This document shows positions 1-12,172 of a stretch of 59,734 nt of DNA, one piece after another. The stretch covers positions 1 to 59,734 of the forward strand of contig JAQQWL010000019.1 in NCBI GenBank assembly GCA_038363925.1, written 5' to 3'. Under the pieces are notes generated by a model. The model searched no databases and was not told the DNA's origin. It was given only the letters and a program-made list of their open reading frames with translations. This DNA comes from Apiospora phragmitis. Lineage: Eukaryota > Ascomycota > Sordariomycetes > Amphisphaeriales > Apiosporaceae. A program made the translations under genes and the position numbers. Every line of letters begins with the position of its first letter. Position 1 is the first letter of the stretch.

Positions 1-223
1 TACTTAAACCGTATAGTTGATACTATACCTTCTTAACGTCGTTTTAATTAAATAGCAGGTCTACTTGATTAATTATTCTAATCGTTCGTCCGAAAGTAGT
101 AATAGTAATAAGGGGACCGTCGCATATCTTAATACGTTATACCCCGTGAGGGGATTAATAAGAGTAGTTTTATAAATAAATATTCTTTCGTATATAAACA
201 ATTCGTATAGTATAGTTTCTTTA

Positions 224-254
<31 letters not shown>

Positions 255-1099
255 TAAAATATTGTGCGAAAATAAATTATATATTTATATATAAAAAAAG
301 AAACTATACATATATATATTTACGTAATATTTAACTAATAAATCGTTAATCTTTTCGGCGTTATTATCGTTAACGTAATTAATCGTAACTAGCGTTAAGT
401 AACGTTACCGATTTTTTCAGTTTAAAATTAATAAGTTATACTTATATTTTATATTAACGTATAGTATTTTTTAATTTTTTTTAATTTTTAACGTTTATTA
501 ATTTTATATAATAAAATAAGGAAGTTCGCGTTTATAATTTACCGAGCCGCGATATCGAGATACGCGTGCCGGTAAACAATAATATTCGCCGCCTATTCGT
601 TTATATTATTTATTACGAAAGTTATTTCTATACGGTTCTCGTTTAGTCGCGCGGTAATATTAATAGCGTTTATAATAATCGGTACGTCTAATCCTATATT
701 TCGTTCCGTGAATACGTTCGTTTCGACGGATATTAGAACGGCGTTTATGTTTCGTACGTTTAAGCTTTATACGGTAACCGGTGCTCGTATTATAACTTAC
801 GATTCGTAAACCTTGATCCCGATAGTAACGAGAATAGAGGTGGTGGTAGAGCTGAAGTAATGGTTATATAACGATAGGTTAGTAATAGATAAAATAAGTA
901 GTTCTTATATATATACGGGTAGCGTTCTCGTATAGTTATTATTATTATATTAATTATTTAAGTTATAATATTTTACGGTTCTCTTTTTTATTTTTATATA
1001 ATATTTAATAAATAATATATATTAATAATAACTATATAAAGAAGGATTAATAAAAAAAATCTCTTTTTTTTCTTTTTTTTTATATTTCTTTTTTTCTTA

Positions 1100-4000
1100 T
1101 TACTCGCCGTGCGAGTCTAGCCTCTCGATATACGCTTCCGTGTATACGGTAAGGCTATTTATCGAGATTAGCTATTCGAGGGCCTTATTTAGGGATATTT
1201 TAATAAAGGTATCTACCAGATTATCTCTATTATCGATATAATAGACCTTTAATATCTCCTTTTTTTATACGATTCCTGGAGGGATATAATATTAATTATA
1301 AGCTTTTTCTCGTTTATTATACTTATTTTAACTAGGTAGTTATAAAGTGATCTCGAGTTTATATAAAAGGTTATTAAAATATTTTAAAATTTTAATATTA
1401 TACGATTCTTTTAAGCGTGGTGCTTAATGCGATGCCGCTATTTATATCGGAGGTTATGCTATATAGTTCGCTAGTTAGTACGCTTTTAGTGACTTTTTTA
1501 TATTTAATCGAGCTCTAGTGGATAATATTACCTTAAATTTAGAATTTATCTTTTATATAATAAATCTCTTAGCTTAGTAAGATTAAATATCCGAGTTAAG
1601 AGGTTAGGTTTTCGTTATTTACGAGTAAGCCGTCGGTAAAGATATATATCTTTATACGGTAAAGGTTACGCGGGATATATTTTAAGCCGCGTATTTAATT
1701 ATAGATCTGCTAGTTAATCCGCATATTTAAGTTTTTAATATCTTTATCCTCTAGGGTCTATACTTAAGCGGCGGCAGATAGGTTGTACGCTACCTCTAGT
1801 TAATAAATAAATGCGAGATATACTCTTCTCGTACGCTGGGAGACGTATTGCTGGCCTCTATTAATAGCTTTAGGGTCGATAAGCTTTAGTTGGTTGACCT
1901 GTCCTTTTTACTCGAAAAGGATATCGTACGATTTTAACCGAATCTTGCCTCCGTTGAACTCGATCGGCGTATCTTCGGTTAAGATATTCTTTAGCTTTGT
2001 ATAGAATTATTCCTCTGCTAGCTTTTTTCCCTCTTTTTAAGAAAAAGGGGCTATAATAAAGCTGAACGTATCGTCGGTTTATATTATTATAATATCGAAA
2101 GTGTCGGGTTTTTTTATAATAAATAATAAGTAAGCGTTATATATTAATACGGTTGTTTCTAAATTTTATATATAATAATTATAATACGTTTTAAATTAAT
2201 AAAATCCTGACTTTATTAGTTCGTATAAGGGTAATATAATTTAAAGTAATATCTTTTCGAGGTATTAAGTTTTTAACTTTATTAATAAGTATGCGTAAAT
2301 TAGTCGGTTTAGTTTATCATATAATTGAATATAAGCCTGTGTAATATCGCGTAGCTTGCCTCGTACGTTAAAGTTTCGGATCAAGGTCGGTCCGAGGGCT
2401 AAAAGGAGTCTTTAGCTTATCCGCTGGATTATCGGTGACTAGGTTAAAATAGCCTCCTTTTCTGTATTTCCGTAGCCCTGTATTACGAGCCTAGATTTCT
2501 CGTACGGCTTCGTAGTTTTACCCTTGATCTCTCGTACGAGCCGTGTTTAAAGATTTTCCGGCCGGTATGCTTGTTCGGGTCGAATCGAATAAATTCGAAA
2601 ACCCTTCGTGCGGCGAGATTATTAATCTCCTCTACGTCGAACTCTTAGAACGGGTATCCGGACGAGGTAATAACCTCGTTTTATTAAAGCTTAATTATTA
2701 GGTTATAATTCTTTTATTCTTTTTAGGTAAGGAATATAGCGGCTCGAATATTCCGGAGTAGATATTTTCTAGGTCGTCCTCGGCTACGTTATATAGGAGC
2801 TATCGTAATTTCCTCGGCTATCGGTTCGGTATTTAGGGTATTTACCGGCTATTCCGGATCTGCTTATAATTCTGGTTAGTCGTGTAGTTCTCCGGCTTCC
2901 TCCCGGTAGTACGGCTTGATTTAGGTTACTCGAAAAGCTTTTAGGCCGTCTAGGGTATTTATTCGGATCGTACGGTCTTCGATAACTGCTATCTTATATA
3001 GTCCGGTTTATCCTTTTTTTCCCCGCTAAACTAGGACTTCACTCCGGAGCGGGAGTGTTAAGATATTTTAAATAGCTAGTTTATGCCGGCTATTTAAAGC
3101 TCGGTAGATGTCGATATTTATACGTATTTTCCGAAGTATTTTTATTATTTTCTGTATAGCTTCTTTTCGTGCTTAAATCTCTAGTAACGGTGGTGAGTTC
3201 TCGTTAATACGAGGGTATATTCCGAATACGAGTAAGGTAAGTATTAGGCCGTTAAGGCCAGCCGTATTATTTAAAGCTTTAATTATTATTTAAAATATTA
3301 TCTCGGTATTTATATAATAACCGAGATTTTTTTATAAAATATCGAAGGCTTTATATAACGAAACGTGCGTTTATTCGATTTTATTTATTATTTAATAAGT
3401 TTCGATAAGTATTTATTTATAAGTAATTCTTATTACTCGTATATAATCGCGAAACTCTTTTTAAAAGTACGTGCCCGGATAGTACGAGATATAATTAGGG
3501 GGTTTTTAGTATACGTATATTTAATATTTATAAAGGGTATTCTAGGTATTTTATACGTTAAGCGAATATAGGAATATAATTGTTTAAAAAGACGTACTCG
3601 AATCGATTACGTAGAGTGCGTTTTATTCGTTAATGTAAATAACGTTTATAATAATCTCGTAGTTAAAGTCGTATTCGTTTTATAACGAGAATTTAAATAT
3701 TTACGGCGCCGGATCGTACGATTAGTATTAAGAGTATAACTTTTAGATCTCGTCGAGAATAGCAGGGTTAATATCGTCATAGCCGGCGTTTTTTAGAAGA
3801 GTATAGAGTTTCTCCGTGCGAAGGTGTCCGAACTATCGGTAAAAGTATCGAAGCTATTTTTCGGTAAAATATAATATCGTTTCCGTACGGCCGGTATTAA
3901 AGAACGGGTGTCCCTATTTCTTAATTATAAAGAGTATTTCGCCGTCTTTTCGTATAATAAAATTAAAGATATTATTATAATACGTTTTAAACCGGTCGGC

Positions 4001-4700
4001 GTTATATAATAAAAATAGGAAAAAGGTTATAATATTTAAGATATAATACCTGGTTACTCTTAATCGGTTTCGTATATCGATTATTTTAATCGACGAAATA
4101 AGTTTTAAACTTTTAAACTTAATCTCGGCGCTTTTTAAAATCTAATTAATCTATACGTTTAAGTTCTCTTATATATAAGCCTTTATTTAAAGCTTTTCGA
4201 TTATTAAAAGTAAGGCGGCGCCGGTATTTTAAAGCTCTTTTTAATAAGTTTAGCTATATAAGCTGCTAAGGTTAAATTAGTCGGCTTATACGGTAACTTT
4301 TAAAGAGTAAATATCCTCGCTAATAAGCCGGTGGTAGAACGCGGAGTCTATTAAATAGGTAATGCTTTATCGTATATTTTCTAAATCGAAATAGTTGTAC
4401 TCCTCTTCGTCGTTTTTTAGCTCCTCCTTTTTCCCTTCCTAGTCTCGGACGAAATCCTCGTATTCGTCCTAAGTAAAAATATCCTGTCCAGCGTTATTAC
4501 ACGCTTAGAGGTATTAGGTTATTATACGGGTTCGTTTTTCGGCTAGGTGGTTTATTAATTAATAGCCTTACTTATGGCAGATTCGACAGGTTCTTCGTTC
4601 GAACTGCCGGTTCCCGTACGATAGCCTAGGGTCGGAACGTGTTCGTAGGTCGCTGGTTCCTATTCTATCCTAGTAGTCGGCTATTATACGGTAATCTGCT
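1100..4700 (-). mobile_element. Ty1/copia-type LTR retrotransposon relic, RIP-mutated
   Basis: Reading the minus strand, pol and gag landmarks of fungal copia elements appear in the expected order (gag at high coordinates, RNase H at low). A zinc-knuckle-like CRIC start lies near 4570-4600, with its later positions changed to stops or tyrosine. A PLYxL/SG reverse-transcriptase block lies near 2200-2240, a YTDD catalytic motif near 2067-2082, and an RNase H start (FTDG) near 1621-1640, followed by a HWSS/KK-TKSVL/SELY block about 1400-1520. Frames are broken by many TAA/TAG codons that read as CAA/CAG or TGG once RIP is undone. The element is dead. Its LTRs were not delimited. Confidence 0.75.
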
Positions 4701-6464
4701 GCCGTAGGCTGGTCGGTTTCCTCTCGTATGGTTATTTATAAACCGTTTATTAATTAGGTACGTATTCGTAGCCGGGTTTCGATATAATTCCTCCGTTAAA
4801 TATCGCTCCGAAAGCCTCTAGTCCGCTATTATACTTAGTAATACGCGAAGGTCCGAAAATAACGCTTCGCACGTTAGCTTTTAATTAATAAAGGTCGGTA
4901 TAAGTTTTAAAACTCCTCGGCAAGCTCGTACGACTAAAGTATAAAAAGCGATTTCTCCTTTAAATCCTTTTCCGAAGGCTCGTTATACGAGTTAAAACTT
5001 ATTTAGTAAAATTTTTAAAACCTCGATAAGTTGTTTCTCGGCGTTTTTACTTTTTATTCGTATAAAAAAAGTTATTATTTAATTTATAAAATATTATACG
5101 TAATTTATTATCGTACTAAAATATAAGTCTATAAGGTAGTATATCTCGTCTTATCTCTTCTCGGGTCCGATATAATTAAAATAAAATACTTCTACACGGC
5201 CGGAGAGAATATCCAGGAAGATCGTATAGTATTAGTCTTCCGGTATATTTAGCCGTTAGCATGTTTTAATAAATATCCGTACTTTATCGCAAAAGATATC
5301 GTACGGTTTACCGGTATAATTCTTTTCCTTCTTTTATACCTTTAAAAAAGTAACAACTTTATTTTAATCGATTTTACTATTATAAATAGCTCGGTTTAAA
5401 AGGATATCGTACTCCGTAATATACGCTAAACTAGATAATCGTACGGTTTAGTCTAGCGGTACCGGAGTCGGAAAAAAAAAAAGGACGCTATTTTACGACG
5501 CTCGGGTACTTAGGAATCCAGGGTTAGACGTTGGGCCTGGAGTATTTAAAACTCCGGGATTAAACGTTAATCTTAAAGTGCCCTGTAGTATTACGAACGA
5601 TTGCTCCGTACGGAGACCGGGTGTTTCTCGCTTGGGCGGCGGTTGTTCGACTGCTTATTCTCGGGAAGCGTATAGAACGTCCTCTTTTTAGGTTTCCGAA
5701 GTCGGTTCTGCCGGTCGGTCCTATTAATGTACGGGAGCGGCCGGTAATACCAGGCTTACGAACTTGGCTTTAAAAGATCCGTTTATTAATAGATCGACTC
5801 CGTATTTTTTAAAATAATTAAAAAGTTCCTTTTAAAACGTATAATTAATTTAACCAAATTAATAATCGGTTCATCCGTTAAATTTTATAATAAAAGATTT
5901 TTAAAAAGAGGTTCTTTTTATTTTTAATATATAATATTTTAAAAAGTATCGTACAAGGTATATTATAAACAGTTTGGGTATTATCTCTTCGAAAAGTACG
6001 TTTAAAAGTTTAAGTTTTTAAAAAGCGAGGTTAACGTTTCTTTTTTAAACTATTAAAGGAATCCCGGTATTTTAAGAAATTTCTTCGTACGTAAATAGTT
6101 CGGGGTCTAAAGTTATCGGTTTATCTAGGTTCGATACGTCCGGGCTCGGTCTCAATTTACTAATTATAATTAACTCTATTTTTAATAGGGGTTATCGTTT
6201 TATAAATCGTATAATAAAGTTATTTAAATATATAATTATATATAATTTAACTAATCTCGCGTATAATTCGGAACCTAGTCTCCTCCTTATAATATATACT
6301 TAAGAAAAGGGGTTCCTCCTCGTACGGTTAATTCAGGTCGGCTCTTCCTCCGAATTTCTAACGGGCGGAAATTCTCGAGGCTCCTTAGCACGGTCGCCCT
6401 TACGTCGATAAAGGCGTGAAACCGTCTCTTCACTCTTACTAATCTATAATCGCTACGGGTAACC

Positions 6465-8200
6465 ACTGATCAGTATTAAATAAGCTTCTATACGTACGGT
6501 AATTCCGGTTTTAATCGAGGTTATATTAATTAATTCTATTATTTATACCTATTTCTAGTACTAGCTACGAGGGGTATCGTATACCCCTCTTTATAAAATA
6601 GAAAAGGGGTTCGTACGCGCAGGTACGTAGCACCCTTTTTAGAGCAATATAGACAGCTTTAGTTCCAGCTGTTCTAATACCAGTAGTAATAATTTTTAAA
6701 AGAAGAGGACTCGCTAACGGATACTATAAAGGATTAAGTCTTTACGGCATCCCTTAAAGGCTAAACTAATAAAGAGCTAGCCCTAATATAACCCTTAAAT
6801 TTTAATTTTTTTAATATATTAAAAAGATTTTATTATTAAAAAATAACCCTATATTATATAAGGTTTGATAATATAAATATAAATAAAAAAAACTTCTTTT
6901 AATATTACGAGCTAATTAAAAAATTTGTTTTTTAACTTCATATAATAACTAGCGGCTAAACAGTAATTAATATATTTCCTCGTAATATTAATAAGCCCCT
7001 TAATAACTAAAACCGGAGAATAAAAAACTAAGTAAAGGTAGAACTATCTAAGCTTCTCCTTAACGTTTTCGATAAATAATTCTCCTCTATAACATTACTA
7101 ATACTTATAACTAACCGCTAAATTAAAGAGTTAACAGATACGTTTAATAATAATAATATTATTTTTAATAACGCGACGCGCCGGGTTTTACTCCGGAAGC
7201 TCTAAAAGAGTCTAAATATTTTAAACGGCTAAATCGGCTAACTAAAGTACGAAAAATTAGTTCTAAAAAGTAATTTAAAAAAAAGAGGTAAAAAAAGGAA
7301 AAGAGTAATGCTTAACCCTAACTAAAAGTTTACGCGTATACGAGATACTATAGCAATTAAGAGGGAAATAAATAGCGTTACACCGGAAACCCTAGGCTAT
7401 TACTCCTTTATCGTCGGCGCCGGAAGCCGTTATAATTAAATCTAACTCTAAATCTAAGATTAAAAGTATTATAAAAACGTTTCGAGACTAAAACGGTATT
7501 TTTAAGATTTTGTATTAATTTTTAATTAAATTATTCGTATTATTATTATATAGTATTATTATATAGTATTATTATTAGTTTTTAAGGTCGCCGTTACATG
7601 AGGTGACCGTAGTACCGTTAGCTAGCTTAATTAAAATTAATAAAAAAAGAAACGAGATATATAATAATAAATAATTTTTTATATATTTTATATAAATATT
7701 CTCTATTTTAATAATTAATTTAAATATTAATTTAATTTATTAATAAAGTAAATAGCTTTAATACTTTTATTATATAAATTATTTTTATTATTACTTTATA
7801 AATTAAGTGCTATTACTTATTATATTAATAAAGCGCTTCTTTTATTATACGCTTAAACATTTTCTTATATTATTAATATATATTTAAATACGTTTTACTA
7901 GGTTTTTTTTAAAACTTAAATAACGTTTATTATATATAATACTTTAATTAATAATATAAATGTTAAATAAGCTTTCGTACGTATATATAAGTGGGTTTCG
8001 AGTTTAATCGAGGTTATATTACTATCTTCTTTTATTTATATTTATCTCTAGTGCTAGCTACGAGGGGCATTGTATGCCCCTTTTAATGAAATAAAAGAGG
8101 GGTTCGTGCGCGCAGGTACGTGGCACCCCTTTTAAAGTAACATAAAAAACCTTAATTCCTACTATTCTAATAATAAATCTTATAAATTTAATATTTTTAT
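6465..8200. mobile_element. Pair of LTR-like direct repeats (small LTR element relic)
   Basis: Two direct copies of a roughly 220-bp sequence lie about 1.49 kb apart, at about 6465-6690 and 7960-8185. Both share, in order, TTAAATAAGCTT, TTTAATCGAGGTTATATTA, GCTAGCTACGAGGGG, an inverted GGGG..CCCC pair, and GGGGTTCGT.CGCGCAGGTACGT.GCACCC. The roughly 1.25 kb between them is RIP-mutated and has no readable protein. The arrangement fits the two LTRs of a short or internally deleted retrotransposon. Exact ends and target duplication are unclear because both copies carry many transitions. Confidence 0.6.
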
Positions 8201-8599
8201 TACTAGATTAAAAATTAAATTTGAACTTTTAAACCTAAGCTTCGCGCGGCCTGATCGTGATCGTCGAGATCTAGCTAAGGTATTTATCGAGGATAGCTTA
8301 CGTTTACGATTCGATAATAGTTAAAGGTTTAATTTAATCGACGTAATAATAACGAGGTAAAATATTAACGTTAATATTAATAATAATATTTATTAAATAT
8401 AAATAAAGTATAAAAGTACGCGTTAATAATAAATAAAGTATTAATATTAATAATAAAAATTATAATATTATATTTTAATAAAAGGCGGGTTTCTATTCGA
8501 CTTACTAGTTAATTTAAAATAATAACGTTAAAAATTATTACGATATATAACTAAATTAAATAAAAAAAAGTCTTACATTAACCTAATACACTTAAACCA

Positions 8600-8680
8600 C
8601 CAGGTGGCTCACTAAGGTAATCTCTTAGTTAATTGGTGTGATACACTAAAAGGCTCTTGGTCGGTGGCTCACCAAGGACG
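8600..8680. repeat. Short direct repeat at the transposon/gene junction
   Basis: The 15-16 base word GGTGGCTCAC(T/C)AAGG occurs at about 8603 and again at about 8664, both in the same orientation. The right copy is the splice-donor region of the last readable exon of the P450 relic (GTGAGCCACC on the minus strand). The left copy sits in the AT-rich block. A transposon-induced duplication or a rearrangement scar would explain it. Confidence 0.5.
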
Positions 8681-9845
8681 CCGGATGATCGATAAGATCG
8701 TATAATGTCGAAAGGACCGTAGCTGCCGTGTTGTGGATCGCTGCGGTGGTTAAGCCTAGCTGGTCCTGCGCAATTCCCTCTGGCGTAACTTTCCTGCCTG
8801 TTCGATGGTAGTCGTCGATGAGCCACTCGATGGCGTCGTCGTGCTTCTCCGTTCGTCCCTCCGCCTTAGCGGTCAGGCGACGCCTCAGAATAGGGCCAAG
8901 CAACGCAGCAGCTCTCTCACGCTGTCTATAGACCATCTTGACGTCCCGCTCCTAGTACTTGGCCAGCCAGTGCAGGACCGGGGATACTTGGCTCGCACGG
9001 TATTAGTACCTTGAAGCAGACTTGTCGTGTAATTTTGAGTCAGGTCCAGCCAATCCTCATTCTGTGCTAGCTCGGATCCAACCAGGACTTGCTGCCCAAT
9101 TCGATTGAAGATTTTGCAACAGAAGAGGGTACATCATGATGTTACTCCAATCTGTCATAATATGAATTAAGCATAGTATCAAGTGTGCAACCTACCGGGG
9201 CACTGTGGGATCAACTCTCTGTATCCCGCCAAACAGTCCTCGTACATCGGCTGTAGGAGACGTGCTGTGTAAATCAGCATGGGGAACTCCATGTTTGGCC
9301 ATCGAACCGAAGCCAGTCAAGACGCACTGAGTGTCCGGTTTAGGTCAACTCTTGTTGCATGGCATAGCTCGTCTGTTATCAGGGGGCCTCCGACGTCCTT
9401 TAGGATGGACAGCTATACATGCCAGTAGCATGGTTAGTGACACTGGTATCTGTAATTCACAGTGTTACTTGCTTAAATTTTCCATGAATCGTGGAAAGCT
9501 CATCTCATTCTGAGGGGCACTCCTCACTTCGTCGAGGTACTTGCGGGGTAGGACGACGAGTGGGCGTCGATGATCGACGACGTTGCACATCCAGAAAGCC
9601 TGTCCTTTGCTAAAGTACTGCTGTTTTGTCAGTCAAGCCTCCAAGTACACATCATGCCGTTCTTACATCGCGGTAGCCTTTGGCCAGGAGTTTCTCGGAC
9701 TCTCGCGCGTACCGGAGCCTCGAATTGTCTCCGTCGAATTCGACATGTGGCATGGGACTGTTGGCGGCTGACAAGGTTCGCATCTGTCTCCATAGGAACT
9801 AGCCGCCAATCACAGCTACTAGAGAGAGAAAATAATGATATCCAT
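8640..9845 (-). pseudogene. Cytochrome P450 relic, truncated before the heme-binding region
   Basis: The minus strand carries most of the N-terminal half of a fungal microsomal P450. It shows a membrane anchor ending GG-stop-FLWRQ (about 9835-9790) and a proline hinge. Next come an RPLVVLPRKYLDEVRSAPQ block near 9600-9560 that is typical of fungal P450s, then VDLNRTLS (about 9325-9350), LIPQCP (about 9195-9215), IFNRIGQQVLVGSEL (about 9070-9115) and the I-helix region ending TLYDLIDHP (about 8670-8700). Short introns separate these. The tryptophan of the anchor and a glutamine near 8955 are TAG, as RIP would make them. The ExxR and Cys heme-ligand regions are absent: the gene stops at the edge of the AT-rich block. 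It may once have belonged to the neighbouring cluster (inference). Confidence 0.8.
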
Positions 9846-10140
9846 GGCTCCCTGTGGTGATAGAAGCGTGATTATGTGATGGATATTGACTGGGGTGGTA
9901 GATTATGTAGAATAACGGAATACCAGGTTGGCCGCTTGTACAGTCTAGGCTTAAGTATTGGGTCTTCTCGGCCCGGGTTGTGTGTAGCGAAGTGACATAG
10001 GAGTTGGTACATACGACCATGTGCGATGCAAGGGGTAGCCAGGGTGTGGGCGGGCGACGCGCTGATTCGATGCTGAAGGACAGCATCCGAGTAACCTCTC
10101 ACTTGGTGACCAACAACCACTGCCAAGAAGCGTGTACCAA

Positions 10141-11020
10141 GACAAGGGAACTCGACATGTGTGATGTCGTCTTTTTCCAGCATCACGCGCCAAACCTGGG
10201 ATGAATGGACCGTGCTTGCTGTCATTGCCTTCCAGATTGCCCACCAAGTGTGGCTGACCATGGCATACAAACAGGGCCTGGGACGGAAAGCAGAGGCTGT
10301 CTCCGTCCTGGGCCTCATGGAAGTTACCAGGCTGATCTGGATCGGCGGCAGCTTCTTCACGCCAGTTTCTGTGGTGCCTCGTATCCCTATTGCCATCTTC
10401 TTGATTTATATCTCTGGAATATGAAAGCGGTTCAAACAGTTCATCATATATTTTACTGTATTAATCTCCGTTGCCGGTGCCGTCTACTTGGCCCGTCCTG
10501 GATGTGCAAGTTGTGCCGATCGAAGGGCTCTGGAATCTACCTGTTCATGTCTCTTTACGTATCGACAACAGCATCCAGTAGTATTCTCTAATGCTTTACA
10601 AGGTAACTATCTTAATAGACGATCGTGCATTTACGACTACCAACTAACAGTCTACATAGTGCTCTAGGCTATATCGGTCTTGGCCTATATTGTCTTCTCG
10701 GTCATCTTCATCTGGAAGCTCAACATAAGCAGGCGACTGAAGGTTGGTCTGATACTTCTGATACTGGTGTCGGTGATATCCTTTGCTGCTGCCCTCCCAA
10801 AGGTGGTCTTAGTATGATTCAGTTACAGACTCATAGTAGGAGATCCCCTCTTGTATCTGAGTGCCATTAGTCTACTATCAGGGCTTTAGTCATTATCATT
10901 GCATGTATGCCATCAGAAGCGAAGGGGAACGGAAAAATTTGGACCAACACATCATTCAGCACCATTCAGCAATTGCACGGGTTTGCGATACGGTCTCTGC
11001 CCTCGGTAGACGGATATTGA
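10141..11020 (+). pseudogene. Fungal rhodopsin-like 7TM protein relic
   Basis: A first segment (10161-10424) begins with a WDEWT sequence and hydrophobic helices of the type seen in fungal rhodopsin-domain/PTH11-like membrane proteins, with the usual GLG loop after the second helix. It is stopped by a TGA after an ISGI sequence (TGG expected), and reading continues in the same frame through another helix to about 10590. After an intron, a further segment (about 10660-10815) contains a stop TAG followed by two strong helices (AYIVFSVIFIW and a LILLILVSVISF helix). A tail with KIWTNTSFSTIQQL lies near 10930-10990. The stops are transitions of the RIP kind. The gene is non-functional. Confidence 0.65.
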
Positions 11021-12172
11021 ACAGCATAACAGCCGACTCCGACAGCACTACTATCTAGCATAATTCATTCTGCTGGGGGATGAGACCCAAGGAGAAGCGC
11101 ATTGTCACCTATTGTTTCAAGAAGCTGCCGGACAGACGAGTCGAAGCCCATTGTCATTAACCGCATTGGGCCTACTCCTTCTTCACCCACCCACCACCCG
11201 TGGCGTGTAGCACTCAATACAGAGTACCTATAGGAGACGTTCGTAGAAAAGGATATGTATAAAACACCACCGACCTTTATCCGCCCCTGGTTTAAAGTTT
11301 ATCTGTGAGTGCGGCATTGGTCGCGCACGGTCTCGACAACCATCCTGTTGGTAACGCAAGTGCGGGATTCCTCGCGCTCGACCTCCCGATGAACTTTGTT
11401 TTTATTTTGACGTCAGTCCGTGATAGGCCGAAGAGGTCAAATAAGACGTTAGTAGCTGCGACAACCTGCTGGCTTGGCCAAAATAAGGCTATAGCTGAGT
11501 AGGCCGAAGGAAGCACCACGTTGTCCCGAGCGCACCATGTCCTTCCTGATTAACTAACCCAGTGTTGATGGAATCATGAGCGGCAGTAAACATTTTAACG
11601 AAAAGCCCCCTCCGTCGTCTACCAGGGAAGCCTGTAAAGCATGGTGGAAGCCGGAGCTATCGATGCGACGTCCACATGCCAGACCGCCACCGGTGTACCC
11701 GTCGAAGATGCTGAAATTCTAGACCTCTAGTTTACGGATCGTTTTGGACGATAACTTGCCGGAGGTTTCCGCGAACTAAAGGAAGGCCTTGTACAAGGAT
11801 CTTTTGTCACTTTGTGTTTCCAAAAGCGTGCTACCAAAGGATGACCCCTGCTGCGCCATCCTGACTCGCCGTCTCATTGGTTGTGGAGACATGCTCTATC
11901 GCCTGCACAGAATCCTTCGGTTTTCGTGACCCAACCTAATCTAGAAGGTGCAAAGGCTTCCGCAGCCTGGAAGGATCGCAGTGGACCAGCCAATTGGTCC
12001 CACCAGCTGCGACTACAGGGCCAGGGTCTGTGATTACACGAAGAGAGAGACAAGTATACGCGGCGAGCGCATGCAACCACGCCGATGCAGTACAGAATCT
12101 TGACTGACATAACTTGCCGCCCGGGTTATTGAAAGTAATCCGCAAGAGCCAAAGTCTGCTCCAACTTGAATC
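11021..12172. other. Decayed stretch upstream of the ABC transporter
   Basis: No intact gene is visible. On the plus strand 11577-11930 gives a protein-like frame starting with an ATG (MSGSKHF), interrupted only by TAG and TAA at positions that CAG and CAA would fill, then continuing through LDDNLPEV and a CAILTRRLIGCGDMLYRL stretch to a TGA. I do not recognise the family. It resembles the other RIP-damaged genes to its left. The remainder, including the ABC promoter, shows no feature I can name. Confidence 0.35.

Larger units (their letters stand above)
1..8585. repeat. RIP-mutated AT-rich block of transposon debris
   Basis: The block is extremely AT-rich, dominated by TpA steps and TACG/CGTA words, with CpA and TpG strongly depleted while CpG survives. 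That is the known outcome of repeat-induced point mutation (CpA to TpA) in Pezizomycotina. No open protein-coding gene survives. Recognisable remains are a copia-type element on the minus strand (about 1.1-4.7 kb) and two LTR-like direct repeats (about 6.47 and 7.96 kb). Simple repeats include a (TA)n run near 228-247 and a short tandem repeat at 7535-7580. The composition changes abruptly to normal genic DNA at about 8590-8640. Confidence 0.9.

Noticed and set aside
3365..3571. 68-codon frame MRLFDFIYY in the AT-rich block
   Set aside because: A chance frame within RIP-mutated DNA; composition follows the block and there is no domain or conserved start.
7535..7580. CRISPR-like short tandem repeat
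   Set aside because: Adjacent AT-rich tandem units without spacers, in a eukaryotic genome.
10205..10591. 128-codon plus-strand frame as an independent gene
   Set aside because: It overlaps the 7TM relic in another frame; the relic frame has membrane helices and continues after its RIP-type stop.
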